DNA of 64,000 nucleotides from Chloroflexi bacterium HGW-Chloroflexi-6 (GCA_002840685.1 PHBU01000001.1:124001-188000), one strand, 5' to 3'. Positions 44,373 to 53,569 are shown, numbered from the stretch's first letter. A program made the numbers and translations. The notes: generated by a model not told the origin, from the sequence alone.

Positions 44373-46208
44373 ATAAGACAGCCCGAAACCAAACGAATAG
44401 AGTGGGTCAGCAGAATCATACGGGAGGTCTGCCTTTTGGTTGCGCACCGCCTCCATCGAGGATGGGAGTTCAAACGGCAGTTTGCCTTCAGGGCGGGCCT
44501 TGCCAAAAACCACATCCAATACCGCTGCATCGTCAGCGCCATATTCACCCAGCAGGGCTCTGGCCGCGGCGCTGATCTCGGGGATCACCGCCGGGCGGTC
44601 GAGATACAGCACGACAATGGTCGGGACAGCCTGCAGCAGGGATAAAATCTCGGCCTTGGCCTCGCCTTTGAAATCCAGATCGCCGTGGTGGAAACCGAGC
44701 GCAAAAGGATTTTTCGTCTCGACCGGGACCCAGGGCGTGTCCAGCCGCAAGATGGCGAAATCGGCCTGTTCGGGGCTGTCGACCACCCGGCCGTACTGGG
44801 CCGCGACAAGCGGATCAATATTCTTGACGAATATCCGGGGCTGGCCTTGCAGCGGGAGAGTTGGCCCCTCGTTTTTGAGCAGGGTCATGGCCCGTTTTTG
44901 CGAGTCCGCGCCGGCGGCGATAGAGGCCGGATGCCCGAGCACCTGCCCCACCCGGGACTCATCGACAAAAGGATCGTCAAACAACCCCAACTCGAATTTC
45001 AGGCGCAGCAAACGCCGCACAGATTGATCGAGCCGCGCTTCAGAGATTCTGCCCGTCTTGACCAGTTCGACCACATATTCGGGGCAGCTTTCCCCGCCAA
45101 ATTGATCGACGCCCGCCTCGAGCGCCTTGAGCACCCGCTCGATCTCGGACAGGTGTTCGACGCCCCAGGCGCGCGCAGGCCAGACGACGCCCGGCATCTG
45201 AATATCCGTGATCAGGCCCCAGTCGGTGCAGACCAGGCCGTTGTACTGGTATTTCTCGCGCAGCAGGCCGGTGATGATCGTCTTGTTGAACGACATGGCC
45301 ACGTTTTCATCGGTCTGGTCGGTGGGCACACCGTAATAAGGCATGATGGCGGCAGTTTTGGCGGCGAAGGCCGCCTCGAACGGGATCAGGTGGTAGTCAA
45401 AGTTCTGGCCGGGGTAGATCTGGCCGCGCTGGAACTCAAAGTGCGGATCCAGCCCCTCGTTCTGCGGCCCGCCGCCGGGGAAATGTTTGGTCATGCAGGC
45501 CACGCTGTGCGCGCCGAGCGTTTCGCCCTGGAATCCTGCGATATAGGCAGTCACCAGGCGGGCGGTCAGGTGGGCGTCTTCGCCGAAGGTGCCGCTGATG
45601 CGCGGCCAGCGCGGTTCGGTGGCCAGGTCAATTTGCGGGTGGAGCGCCACGCGAATGCCCACAGCCAGATATTCGCGCCGGACGATATCCGCAAACTCGC
45701 GCACCAGGTCTGGGTCGCCGATCGCGGCAAACCCGAGGGTTTCGCACCACTGCGAAAAATCCATGGCGGCCATCGAAAAGATATTGCGGGTGAAGTGGTT
45801 GCGCGGGTCAGAGGCGATCGTGACCGGGATCCCGAGCCGGGTTTCTTCGGCAAAGCGCTGGAGTTTGTTGTGCCAGGCAGCCACCACCTGCGCCCCCGGA
45901 ATTTGCCAGAGATTGAAGTGGTTCATGCTGTGTTTGCTGACCTGGTTGACCGCGATGTGGGGAGCTCCCGGCCGGTCTGATTGGTCGTCAAGAGAACCGT
46001 CTTCGTTGATGACCGCGCCGTTGATGAACAACAGGCCCGCTTTTTCTGCGAGCGTCATCTGTCCCAGAAGATCTTCGACGCGGGCCTCGACCGGCAGGCG
46101 GGGATCCTCGTACACATCCAGTTTGCCGTTTTTGTTGAGATCGCGGAAGGTCAGGCCGTTTTCGGTTTTAAGGCAACCTGATAGCTCTAGTTTATTGGTC
46201 GATTTCAT
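44370..46208 (-). CDS. Glycoside hydrolase family 3 (beta-glucosidase-like)
   Basis: 612 residues, no signal peptide. An N-terminal EF-hand-like stretch (DLNKNGKLDVYED) precedes the (beta/alpha)8 domain. Motifs: MTLAEKAGLLF, TKHFPGGGPQNEGLDPHFEF, and the nucleophile Asp329 in VCTDWGLITD. The second alpha/beta domain (about 420-560) ends in a short C-terminus (YSFGFGLSY). It would hydrolyse beta-linked glucosides or xylosides. CAGGAGAAA precedes the ATG. It stands alone, without a transporter. Confidence 0.92.
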   Translation of the reverse strand: MKSTNKLELSGCLKTENGLTFRDLNKNGKLDVYEDPRLPVEARVEDLLGQMTLAEKAGLLFINGAVINEDGSLDDQSDRPGAPHIAVNQVSKHSMNHFNLWQIPGAQVVAAWHNKLQRFAEETRLGIPVTIASDPRNHFTRNIFSMAAMDFSQWCETLGFAAIGDPDLVREFADIVRREYLAVGIRVALHPQIDLATEPRWPRISGTFGEDAHLTARLVTAYIAGFQGETLGAHSVACMTKHFPGGGPQNEGLDPHFEFQRGQIYPGQNFDYHLIPFEAAFAAKTAAIMPYYGVPTDQTDENVAMSFNKTIITGLLREKYQYNGLVCTDWGLITDIQMPGVVWPARAWGVEHLSEIERVLKALEAGVDQFGGESCPEYVVELVKTGRISEARLDQSVRRLLRLKFELGLFDDPFVDESRVGQVLGHPASIAAGADSQKRAMTLLKNEGPTLPLQGQPRIFVKNIDPLVAAQYGRVVDSPEQADFAILRLDTPWVPVETKNPFALGFHHGDLDFKGEAKAEILSLLQAVPTIVVLYLDRPAVIPEISAAARALLGEYGADDAAVLDVVFGKARPEGKLPFELPSSMEAVRNQKADLPYDSADPLYSFGFGLSY

Positions 46209-46313
46209 CTATTTCTCCTGGGTGGTCAATGTTTAAAACCATTGTGGAATTCAAGCGCAACAAACAGCAATCTTTATTTTAGCCCAATTTGCCCGGTGGA
46301 GGCGCAAAAAAAA

Positions 46314-46347
46314 GGCAACGGCGCATAATTTTCTATGCGCCGTTGCC
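46314..46347 (-). terminator. Terminator of the DUF4157 gene
   Basis: GGCAACGGCGCATA (46314-46327) pairs perfectly with TATGCGCCGTTGCC (46334-46347). The A run at 46306-46313 gives eight T on the minus strand. Confidence 0.85.
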
Positions 46348-46374
46348 TGTTCTATTCTTTCACGAAATGCCCGC

Positions 46375-47616
46375 TCAGTTGTCAGCATCCTCGACGCCGT
46401 GCAGGTGGTGGACATCCTGCCCTTGCAGGGCCAGCACCGGCTTGGCGAGTTCCGGCTCCTCCTGCTGGATGGAGCGCTTGCCCGACCCATCGGACTGAAC
46501 CGAACTGGACTGGGTCTTGTAGTTGAATTTGGTGGGCTTGGTCACGCCAAATTTGGGCTTGACGGAATCTTCGCCGACTTCCGCTTCTGAAAATTTCAAA
46601 GACTCCATCGCGAAGCGGCTTTCTTTCTGTAATTCTTCGGGTTTGATATCGACCACGGTGCTGCGCCCGCTTTCCCTGCCGCCGCCCCACGATCGGGTTT
46701 CGGCCACTTCTTTCGAAGACTTCTCGAGGGTCTTGCCTGAACGGGTGACATGTTTCTTCTTGAAGGCTTCAGTCGCGCCGCCTCCGCCGCCTTCTTTTTC
46801 CTTCTCCTGCATCGAGGCCAGGGTGCTGCGCTTGGCAGCCTGGAAGGCCTTAACCTTCTCCTGGTGCTCGTCGCGCTGTGCTTTGGATTGCGGGCAGCGG
46901 CTGGTTTTGTGATCGTCAGCCCCGCATTTCTCGCAGCGGCGCTGGATGACGCCCATCGCCGGGGAACCGCCCGCTTGCGAAGCAACGGCCGCCGGCAGAG
47001 AGAAGCTGGAACGGGCCGTGGGTTGCGCCGGAGAGCACGCTCCGCAGCCGCAGCCCTTGCCATGTTCGGCACCCTGGCGCGTCATCTGCAGGGCTTTCTC
47101 GCCCATCGAATCGGCTTCTTTTTCGAGCGTATTGTCGTTGTTGATCAGGGCGCTCTTCATCTGCATGGTTGGCGCAACCCGCCCTTGTTTTTGCTGGACA
47201 ACATGCCAGGTTTCGTGCGCCAGGTGTTGTTCCTGCCCGGGCCGCAGGTGGATGTCGGTTCCTCGAGTGTAGGCCAGGGCCCCGACAGCTTTCGGCTCAC
47301 TGGAGTTGTAATGGACTCTGACATCATCCAGCGAAACGCCGGAAAGCTGCTCGACGGAGGTTTTGAGCGCCAGCGGCAGGCCAGTTGCATCCCTGGCATC
47401 CGGCCCGTGGTCCGCGCCCGCGCCCAGCAGACCGGCAACCGCCTGGTTGCCGACCGTCTTTTGCATCGCCAGCACATCCTGCTGGCGCAGGTCTGCCGGC
47501 TGCGGCCTGCCCTGGCGCAGGTGCGGCTGCTGCTCACGGGCAGGCCGGGCTGTTTTCGAGCTTTCGGTTGTTTGCATTTTATGGGGATGATGCTGCGCCT
47601 GCTGTTTCGCCGTCAT
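46375..47616 (-). CDS. DUF4157 (eCIS-core) protein with zinc-knuckle-like motifs
   Basis: 413 residues from the ATG at 47616 (TTGGAGGTA upstream). A Gln/His-rich N-terminus precedes the DUF4157 domain (about 75-165), which has VRVHYNSSEPKAVGALAYTR, DIHLRPGQ and the metal-site-like HETWHVVQQKQGRV. After it come a Cys-rich GKGCGCGACSP, a CCHC-like knuckle (CEKCGADDHKTSRC, residues about 215-230) and a charged C-terminal half without recognised fold. DUF4157 proteins are often effectors of contractile injection systems or polymorphic toxins. No such machinery is in the window. Confidence 0.8.
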   Translation of the reverse strand: MTAKQQAQHHPHKMQTTESSKTARPAREQQPHLRQGRPQPADLRQQDVLAMQKTVGNQAVAGLLGAGADHGPDARDATGLPLALKTSVEQLSGVSLDDVRVHYNSSEPKAVGALAYTRGTDIHLRPGQEQHLAHETWHVVQQKQGRVAPTMQMKSALINNDNTLEKEADSMGEKALQMTRQGAEHGKGCGCGACSPAQPTARSSFSLPAAVASQAGGSPAMGVIQRRCEKCGADDHKTSRCPQSKAQRDEHQEKVKAFQAAKRSTLASMQEKEKEGGGGGATEAFKKKHVTRSGKTLEKSSKEVAETRSWGGGRESGRSTVVDIKPEELQKESRFAMESLKFSEAEVGEDSVKPKFGVTKPTKFNYKTQSSSVQSDGSGKRSIQQEEPELAKPVLALQGQDVHHLHGVEDADN

Positions 47617-47733
47617 TCGTACCTCCAACACTAAAGAAAACACTCCGGAATCAAATACCTGTCATTACTATAGCACTGCGCGAATGGAGATTCAACTATA
47701 AATTCTGCTCAACCGATGCTGATTTTTAAAAAT

Positions 47734-47760
47734 GTAGAGCGGGATAGTATCCCGCTCTAC
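47734..47760 (-). terminator. Terminator of htpG
   Basis: GTAGAGCGGGATA (47734-47746) and TATCCCGCTCTAC (47748-47760) form a perfect 13-bp stem around one base; minus-strand reading continues into ATTTTT. Confidence 0.75.
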
Positions 47761-47782
47761 GTTGGCACTACCAATGAAACAT

Positions 47783-49663
47783 TTAGTTCTGTTTGTTCGA
47801 GCCGAGGGCCGCTTCCATGATCTGCTGAATGCGCTCGGCCAGGCTGGATGGGTCGGGGTGCAGGCCTTCGACCAGCAGGGCATTGTCAAAGATCTGCTCG
47901 ATGATGATATTCTGCAACACAGACTCGGCCCCCGGCTGGAGCAGGCTCTTCAGGAGCGGGTGGGCCGGATTCAACTCAAGGATCTTCTTCGGAATTTCAT
48001 ATTCCTTGCCCAGGTACTTGTAGACGCGCTGCAATTCAGGGTTGAGGGCGCCTTCGGGGTCGACCAGGCGCGCAACCGACTGCGAGAGCCGTTTGCTGGC
48101 GCGGACATCAGTCACGCGCTCACCCAGCACAGTTTTGAAGCGTTCGATCAGGGTCGTGAAATCGGCGTCGGCAATCCGTTCGACCTCGGTCTCTGGGGCA
48201 GGCTTTTCGCCGGCGGGCGCTTCGACCTGGGCCACATTTTTCAGTTCATAGTCTTTGTATTTGTGCAGGCCCATCAGCAGGAAGGAGTCCATCGGTTCGG
48301 TCAGCAGCAGCACCTCGGTGCCCTGGTCGCGGAAAGTGTCCAGGTGCGGGCTGCGCAAAACCGAGCGCGGATCGTCGCCGACAATGTAGTAGATCTCCTT
48401 TTGCCCGTCTTTCATCCGCCCGGCATAATCGGCCAGGGCCGACAGGCTTTCAGGATTCTGGCTGGTGTTGAAGCGTAGCAGGTCGTGCAGTTTTTCGCCA
48501 TCGACATGATCGGAGGCGACGCCCTGCTTGATGTAGCCGCCGAATTCGCGCCAGAAGGTTTCGTATTTTTCAGGTTTGTTCTTGGCCAGCGATTCGAGCT
48601 CTTTCAAAACCTGCCCGGTCAGGATCTTCTTCAGGAGCGGCATCAGGCCGCTGGCCTGGACCGTCTCACGCGAAACGTTGAGCGGCAGGTCTTCCGAATC
48701 GACCACACCCTGCATGAAACGCAGGTATTCGGGCAACAGGTCTTTGTTGTACTCGTCGATCAGGATGTTGCGCGAATACAGCTTGAGGCCGTCTTCTTTG
48801 CGCAGGGCGAACATGCCGCGCTCGGCCTTGGCCGGAATGTACAACAGGGCGTACAACTGGACCGGGGCGTCGGTCACAAAGTGGATGCGGGTCAGCGGTT
48901 CTTCCCAATCGAGGGTGGTCTGGCGGTAGAAATCCTGGTACTGTTCCTCGCTCAGTTCCGATTTGGCGGTGCGCCAGAGCGAAGTGCGCTTGTTGATCGG
49001 GTCTTTGCCCTCGCCCAGGTAGATCGGGAAGCCGATGTAGTCGGAGTGGCGGTGGATGATGTCTTTGATGCGGAATTCGTCGGCGAACTCGGCGGCATCT
49101 TCCTTGAGGCGGATCTCGATCTTCGTCCCGCGTTCGGACATTTCGGCCGGGCCGACCTGGTAGGTGTCGTCGCCGGTGGCGTACCAGCTAACGGCATCCG
49201 CCTGCGGGTGGAAGGAGCGCGACGTGACCCGCACCCAGTCTGCGGCCATGAAAACGGAGTAAAACCCGACCCCGAACTGGCCGATGATCTGCGAAAAATC
49301 CGCCTTGGCGTCTTTGGAGGCCTGGATGAATTTACGCGCGCCCGATTCGGCGATCGTGCCGAGATGCTCGATGATCTCTTCGCGGCTCATGCCGATGCCG
49401 CTGTCTTGAATGGTGATCGTGCGCTGATCTTTATCGACCGTAATGCGGATCGCCAGTTCGGCTTCGGGATCGAGCACGGCCTGGTTGGTCAGCATTTCGA
49501 AACGCAGGCGGGTCAGGGCGTCTGAGGCGTTCGAGAGCAGTTCGCGCAGGAAAACCTCGCGCTCCTTGTACAGGGAGTGGATCAGGATGTTGAGCAGCTG
49601 TTTGGTCTCAGCTTTGAAGGAAAAAGATTGGGTTTCTTCGGCAATTGGGGTTGGTTCGGTCAT
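47783..49663 (-). CDS. htpG: Molecular chaperone HtpG (Hsp90)
   Basis: 626 residues from the ATG at 49663 (GGAG upstream; a start five residues earlier is possible). The GHKL ATPase N-terminus has ELLSNASDALTRLRFE, DSGIGMSREEIIEHLGTIA, and IGQFGVGFYSVFMAA with the ATP-lid glycines. The middle domain has LPLNVSRETVQ. The C-terminal dimerisation domain ends LDNALLVEGLHPDPSSLAER-like. It is a cytoplasmic ATP-dependent chaperone of normal length, a single-gene unit with its own terminator. Confidence 0.97.
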   Translation of the reverse strand: MTEPTPIAEETQSFSFKAETKQLLNILIHSLYKEREVFLRELLSNASDALTRLRFEMLTNQAVLDPEAELAIRITVDKDQRTITIQDSGIGMSREEIIEHLGTIAESGARKFIQASKDAKADFSQIIGQFGVGFYSVFMAADWVRVTSRSFHPQADAVSWYATGDDTYQVGPAEMSERGTKIEIRLKEDAAEFADEFRIKDIIHRHSDYIGFPIYLGEGKDPINKRTSLWRTAKSELSEEQYQDFYRQTTLDWEEPLTRIHFVTDAPVQLYALLYIPAKAERGMFALRKEDGLKLYSRNILIDEYNKDLLPEYLRFMQGVVDSEDLPLNVSRETVQASGLMPLLKKILTGQVLKELESLAKNKPEKYETFWREFGGYIKQGVASDHVDGEKLHDLLRFNTSQNPESLSALADYAGRMKDGQKEIYYIVGDDPRSVLRSPHLDTFRDQGTEVLLLTEPMDSFLLMGLHKYKDYELKNVAQVEAPAGEKPAPETEVERIADADFTTLIERFKTVLGERVTDVRASKRLSQSVARLVDPEGALNPELQRVYKYLGKEYEIPKKILELNPAHPLLKSLLQPGAESVLQNIIIEQIFDNALLVEGLHPDPSSLAERIQQIMEAALGSNKQN

Positions 49664-49760
49664 ACGGAGCTCCATCAAAAAAAGTTTTCAGTCAAAATTC
49701 TATCGTATCTGCGTCTGGCAAAAGCAAGAGATTTATAAGAAAAATATCATCAGGCGGGGC

Positions 49761-50531
49761 CTACGCGCTGAAGATCAACGAGCAGCAGGTCACCGCGCCT
49801 TCGGCCTTGGCAACCTCGGTAGCCGGCACGATCGTCAGGCGGATTCCGGCGGCCGAGAGCCGGGCCTGGGTCAGCGGGAAGTGCTGCGGATAGATCGCGC
49901 CGCCGGGTGTCAGGACAATGTTGGCCGCCGAGGGCTCGCGCGGGTCGACCTCGATCAACTTCCAGCCGGGGAAGTGGCTTTTCTCGACCCAGGCCGGGTT
50001 GATCAGCAGGGTGTCCTCACCCGCCTGGGTGACGGCGCTCTTCAGGTGCAGGCAGCCCGTGACCGGCACGCTGCGGACGGTGTAGCCATACGGCCCAAGC
50101 GCGGACTGCATCTGCTGGATGGCGCTCTGGTTTGAACGTGTGCTCAGGCCGACATGGATGGTTTTCCCCAGGCGCAAAATGTCGCCGCCATCAACGCTGC
50201 CCGGCGCTTCGATGCGGATCAGCCTGCGGTAGGGGGCCAGCGCCTCGGCGATCGAATCGACTTCGGCCTTGCGCGAATCGGCACCGGGGCGGGTCAGCAC
50301 GGCCACTTCGTCGAGCACCAGGGCGGTGTCTTCGATAAAGACCGAATCGGGCAGGTCGGCCATGGCCGGCAGGCTGATAACTTCCAGGCCGAGGGCGCGC
50401 AGGGCGTCTTCATACTGACGGTGCTGGGAGTGCGCCAGCGCCAGGTCGATCGGCGCGCGCTGGAGGTGGGTCAGCTCGCACTCGTTGAAACGCGGGCTGA
50501 TGGCGCGAGTAATGGCGATGGTTTTGGGCAT
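49761..50531 (-). CDS. Dimethylarginine dimethylaminohydrolase (DDAH)-like amidino hydrolase
   Basis: 256 residues, pentein fold. Catalytic residues are visible: Asp/Glu region DLPDSVFIEDTA, His162 in GCLHLKSAV, and Cys249 in EGAVTCCSLIF. His162 and Cys249 carry the same numbers as in the Pseudomonas aeruginosa enzyme. It hydrolyses methylated arginine to citrulline plus methylamine; related amidino substrates are possible. It is the first ordinary gene below the cassette array. Confidence 0.9.
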   Translation of the reverse strand: MPKTIAITRAISPRFNECELTHLQRAPIDLALAHSQHRQYEDALRALGLEVISLPAMADLPDSVFIEDTALVLDEVAVLTRPGADSRKAEVDSIAEALAPYRRLIRIEAPGSVDGGDILRLGKTIHVGLSTRSNQSAIQQMQSALGPYGYTVRSVPVTGCLHLKSAVTQAGEDTLLINPAWVEKSHFPGWKLIEVDPREPSAANIVLTPGGAIYPQHFPLTQARLSAAGIRLTIVPATEVAKAEGAVTCCSLIFSA

Positions 50532-50585
50532 GTTATTGGGCTCTTTCCGGATTAAAGGGTTCAGTGCATTATCCCGGTGATCGTG

Positions 50586-50597
50586 CGGGATGCCTTG
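50586..50597 (-). repeat. Possible attC edge at the low-coordinate end of the cassette array
   Basis: On the minus strand, GCCGCCCAACAAGGC follows the GNAT gene and then ATCCCG pairs with CGGGAT. This gives an attC-like start without a clear second end. It marks the probable boundary with the dimethylargininase gene. Confidence 0.35.
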
Positions 50598-50651
50598 TTG
50601 GGCGGCAGTGCCAATTCAATTGGCGATGAAATCTTTCAAACTACACCCTTT

Positions 50652-51161
50652 TCATGAGCGGTTTACAGATAAGTCACACTCCATGAACACCACAATTGGC
50701 TTGAGATTCTCTGGAAAATTATCAGGAGCGCTCACCAGCCTAAACCCAGCTTCCTGGTAGATGGCATGTGCTTTTTTCATCGAGATATGGCTATCCAGCA
50801 CGATCCGTTGATATCTGGCTTGACGTGCATCTTCAACAAGCATTTTGACCAATTGCTGACCAATGTTTTTTCCCCGAAAGGTGGGACGCACGTAGAGCCG
50901 CTTGAGTTCGCTGGTAGTGGCGTCATTTTTTTTGAGACATACACATCCCGCTGGCTGTCCATCCTGCATGGCTAGTAGTAAACGCCCTTCAGGTGGTGCG
51001 TAAACACCGGGCAATGCCGCCAGTTCTTCGTCAAATCCATCCCAGGCAGGCGCTTTGTGACTACCCGGGACGAGTGTGAAAGCCCATGTTGCGTACTCAC
51101 GCATTAATTCCCGGACGGCTACAATTTCGGTTTCTGCATTGACTTGAGAAATAGTAAGCAT
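50652..51161 (-). CDS. GNAT-family N-acetyltransferase (cassette gene)
   Basis: 169 residues. The acetyl-CoA motif A is LKRLYVRPTFRGKNIGQQLV and motif B is MKKAHAIYQEAGFRLV. It moves an acetyl group from CoA to an unknown amine. It is the last gene of the candidate integron array, with an attC-like site both upstream (51208) and downstream (about 50590). Acetyltransferases are among the commonest cassette cargos. Confidence 0.85.
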   Translation of the reverse strand: MLTISQVNAETEIVAVRELMREYATWAFTLVPGSHKAPAWDGFDEELAALPGVYAPPEGRLLLAMQDGQPAGCVCLKKNDATTSELKRLYVRPTFRGKNIGQQLVKMLVEDARQARYQRIVLDSHISMKKAHAIYQEAGFRLVSAPDNFPENLKPIVVFMECDLSVNRS

Positions 51162-51207
51162 TTTTCGGACACCTTTGGTTACTTCTAATATGAGTTTGCT
51201 GACAACC

Positions 51208-51292
51208 GCCCAACTGGGAAAAATGCTAAGGCGTAGAAAAATGCTTGGAATCGCGCGAGAAACCCCAGCGTCAGGTGCACGCTTTGTTGGGC
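51208..51292 (-). repeat. attC-like site
   Basis: GCCCAAC (51208-51214) and GTTGGGC (51286-51292) bound 85 bases. The right half on the minus strand reads GCCCAACAAAGCGTGCACC and then TGACGCTGGGG, a common attC layout. CTGGG and CCCAG can pair inside. Confidence 0.65.
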
Positions 51293-51301
51293 GTTTTTGC
51301 C

Positions 51302-52192
51302 TTAACTTAACAAATCTTTTAGTTTGTTTTCCGTCAAGTACATTTTTTGAAGACTTAACCTTCCATCTTCCTTTTGACTTACTCTAATACTTGAGATATT
51401 CCTTTTCATCGTACCGTCTGGCTGTTTTATTATAGGGGATTCAAAAATAAATCCAAGTAGCCTGTTTCTGAAAGGCTGCAAGTCCCCCAATTGGCGCATG
51501 GACACAGATGTTTGAATTTGGCTAGGTTCGTAACCAAAATACTCAGCCACAGATTCAATCATTTCATGCAAATCATCAAATCCGATACGCAAAGCACTAA
51601 TCCCACATATTTCTTGTTCGTACCTAAAATTCTTTTTAGATTTTTCATATGGATTATCTGGAAAAAGCAGAAGAATTTTCTTTTCTGGTTTTAGTTGAAG
51701 AAAAACGTAATCAGATATGCTTGTGTAATGTTGGTCCAATATCCTGTAGTCTCGTATTTTACTCCCGCCTGAATTCCAATATTTTAGCAATATATTTTTT
51801 ATTTCATTGGGAAGTTTGAATTTGTCTATTTTTTTGATTGTGTCGTCAATGCTGGATGGAAGGCTTGTTTTTAGAGTTTTGCCTATTAAAGAAATTGTTG
51901 AATCTTGCAAAATGCGCAAGCAAGAAAGTAATGGCGAAATTTCATTTTGAAGTTCAACTAAACTTTGAGAATTAAAGACAATTCTACTTTCTAAATCGAC
52001 TAATTGGTCATCAAACAGTTCAAATTCTCGTATGCAATTATTTTGCGCTTGTTCAATACGTAAAATGCTTACAACAGCGGATGTGCCACGACTGAGAAGA
52101 AAAGAAATATCATCTGATAATCCTTCAGTACTCATCCAAGTTGATGTTCTCTGGAATAAACCACGCGAATTAAGTAAATCTGCTAAATACAT
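51302..52192 (-). CDS. Cassette gene of unknown function
   Basis: 296 residues, AT-rich, no signal peptide or TM segment. The centre is helical (SQSLVELQNEISPLLSCLRI, SSIDDTIKKIDKFKLP). The C-terminal half has strands (ISDYVFLQLKPEKKILLLF, MKRNISSIRVSQ). No known family was recognised. It lies between attC-like sites at 51208 and 52222. Its composition differs strongly from the core genes around the array. Confidence 0.6.
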   Translation of the reverse strand: MYLADLLNSRGLFQRTSTWMSTEGLSDDISFLLSRGTSAVVSILRIEQAQNNCIREFELFDDQLVDLESRIVFNSQSLVELQNEISPLLSCLRILQDSTISLIGKTLKTSLPSSIDDTIKKIDKFKLPNEIKNILLKYWNSGGSKIRDYRILDQHYTSISDYVFLQLKPEKKILLLFPDNPYEKSKKNFRYEQEICGISALRIGFDDLHEMIESVAEYFGYEPSQIQTSVSMRQLGDLQPFRNRLLGFIFESPIIKQPDGTMKRNISSIRVSQKEDGRLSLQKMYLTENKLKDLLS

Positions 52193-52221
52193 AACTTCAA
52201 ACTCTCTTTATGCAAGGGAAC

Positions 52222-52395
52222 GCCCAACTATGGATTGGGCGCAACGCCTTTACTATTTTGGGCTACACCCAATCAAGGTGGCGGGCCTGAAATTTTCTGC
52301 GCTGCGTAATGCCTTCATTGTACACAAAAAACGCGCTTCCGTCTTTTCGGCTCGCGCGTTTTTGACAACTTGCTGATCTTGCCCGTCTTCAAGCG
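52222..52395 (-). repeat. attC-like module with terminator, copy 1
   Basis: It begins GCCCAACTATGGATT (52222) and runs through TACTATTTTGGGC to a conserved tail (TGAAATTTTCTGC, CATTGTACACAAAAAACGCG). Inside, AAAAACGCGC (52327-52336) pairs with GCGCGTTTTT (52354-52363) as a terminator for the YdeI-like gene. Nearly the same sequence recurs at 57374-57540. Confidence 0.65.
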
Positions 52396-52403
52396 CCTGG
52401 CTT

Positions 52404-52973
52404 TTATTGAATGCGCTGGCCTGACGCGCAGGCTTCAAGCAGCCTGGCAAAGCGATTCTGGCGGGTTTCAGCCTTTTTGGCGGCGGCGACCCAGTGCAGC
52501 ATGGTCTTTTTGTAGCCGGGCGGCGCGTTTTCAAAATAGGTCCAGGCCGCTTCGTTCAGTCTGAAGGTTTGCAGTTCGAGATCGCTCAGTTCCGCCGTCG
52601 CGCTTTGTTCGTAGGCGTAAATGGCCGATTTCGCCTCTTTCCTGTGGGCGAAGGCCGCTTCACCGGCCGGGGTCATGCGGCCCTGGGCTTGCAACTGGGC
52701 GACCTTGGCAATGTTGATCGCGCTCCAGATCGAGTTTTTCTTGCGCGGCGTAAAGCGGATCGAGTAGGAATGCTCGTCGATGCGCTTGCGAATGCCATCG
52801 ATCCAGCCAAAGCACAGCGCCTCGTCCACAGATTCGGACCAGGCCATGCTGGCGCGGCCGGTCCCCAGCTTGTAATAGCCGACCAGCAGCGACTCAGCCT
52901 GCGCGGCGTTTGCTTCAAGCCAGGCCCGAAATTCTTGAGCGTTTTCGAAAAACGTGGGGGTTGTACTATTCAT
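52404..52973 (-). CDS. YdeI/OmpD-associated family protein (cassette gene)
   Basis: 189 residues with family hallmarks: FENAQEFRAWLEANAAQAES, then VDEALCFGWIDGIRKRID and YSIRFTPRKKNSIWSAINI. The C-terminal Lys/Arg-rich helix (MLHWVAAAKKAETRQNRFAR) is typical of the bacteriocin-protection YdeI group. Biochemical activity is unknown. It lies only 10 bases after the GNAT at 52984 with no attC between, so the two may share one cassette. Confidence 0.85.
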   Translation of the reverse strand: MNSTTPTFFENAQEFRAWLEANAAQAESLLVGYYKLGTGRASMAWSESVDEALCFGWIDGIRKRIDEHSYSIRFTPRKKNSIWSAINIAKVAQLQAQGRMTPAGEAAFAHRKEAKSAIYAYEQSATAELSDLELQTFRLNEAAWTYFENAPPGYKKTMLHWVAAAKKAETRQNRFARLLEACASGQRIQ

Positions 52974-52983
52974 AGTGTGGCTC

Positions 52984-53535
52984 TTATTTTATTTTCGCGA
53001 ACATATAAACATCAGCGATACCCTTTCCCAATGGGTATTTTCTTAGCAGTCCTTCTTTTTCGAAACCGGCCTTTTGCAGCACCTTTTCTGAAGCAGTATT
53101 TCTTTGGTCAAGAACCGCCTGTATTCTTTCCAACTTCAATTCATTGAAGCCAAACTCAACAACGCTGTTTAATGCTTCAACCGCAAAACCATTTCCCCAA
53201 TACTTCTCCCAGATGTAATAGGATACTTCAGCCACTTTTTTGTTTGTAAAACCACCCAGGTCAATCCGCCCAATGCTTTCCGATGGATTGTCTTTTTGGG
53301 TTATCAGCCAGGTAAAAACGAGTTTTTGTTTCAATAATCGGTCGTTGATGTTGCGCAGCCAGTTTTGGGCATCCTTTGCGTCATCCTTCAAGATCAATAC
53401 CCCACCAAGATACTTTTGAACAGATTCTTTCTCAAACTCTTTGCGATAGGCCGGGATATCCTGTATGGAAAAAGCGCGCAGGGTTAATCTGCTTGTCTTT
53501 ATAAGCGGAATGCTTGTAAATGCTGTCGAGCTCAT
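52984..53535 (-). CDS. RimJ/RimL-type GNAT acetyltransferase (cassette gene)
   Basis: 183 residues. Opening ITSRLTLRAFSIQDI-like stretch (IKTSRLTLRAFSIQDIPAY), acetyl-CoA loop YYIWEKYWGNGFAVEALNSV, then LERIQAVLDQRNTASEKVLQ and KAGFEKEGLLRKY are classic. It acetylates a protein N-terminus, amino acid or antibiotic; target unknown. AT-rich, unlike its GC-rich YdeI-like neighbour. Confidence 0.88.
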   Translation of the reverse strand: MSSTAFTSIPLIKTSRLTLRAFSIQDIPAYRKEFEKESVQKYLGGVLILKDDAKDAQNWLRNINDRLLKQKLVFTWLITQKDNPSESIGRIDLGGFTNKKVAEVSYYIWEKYWGNGFAVEALNSVVEFGFNELKLERIQAVLDQRNTASEKVLQKAGFEKEGLLRKYPLGKGIADVYMFAKIK

Positions 53536-53569
53536 AATTTCTCTCTAAAAAGAATCGCAAGTGAAGTGT

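Noticed and set aside
51175..51387. 70-codon plus-strand frame across the 51208 attC-like site
   Set aside because: It runs against the direction of the array, overlaps the recombination-like site and the end of a supported gene, and has no recognisable product.
52253..52534. 93-codon minus-strand frame across the first attC-like module
   Set aside because: It overlaps the 3' end of the YdeI-like gene and runs through the terminator; the related frames at 61690-61991 show the same repeat origin. No independent start signal.
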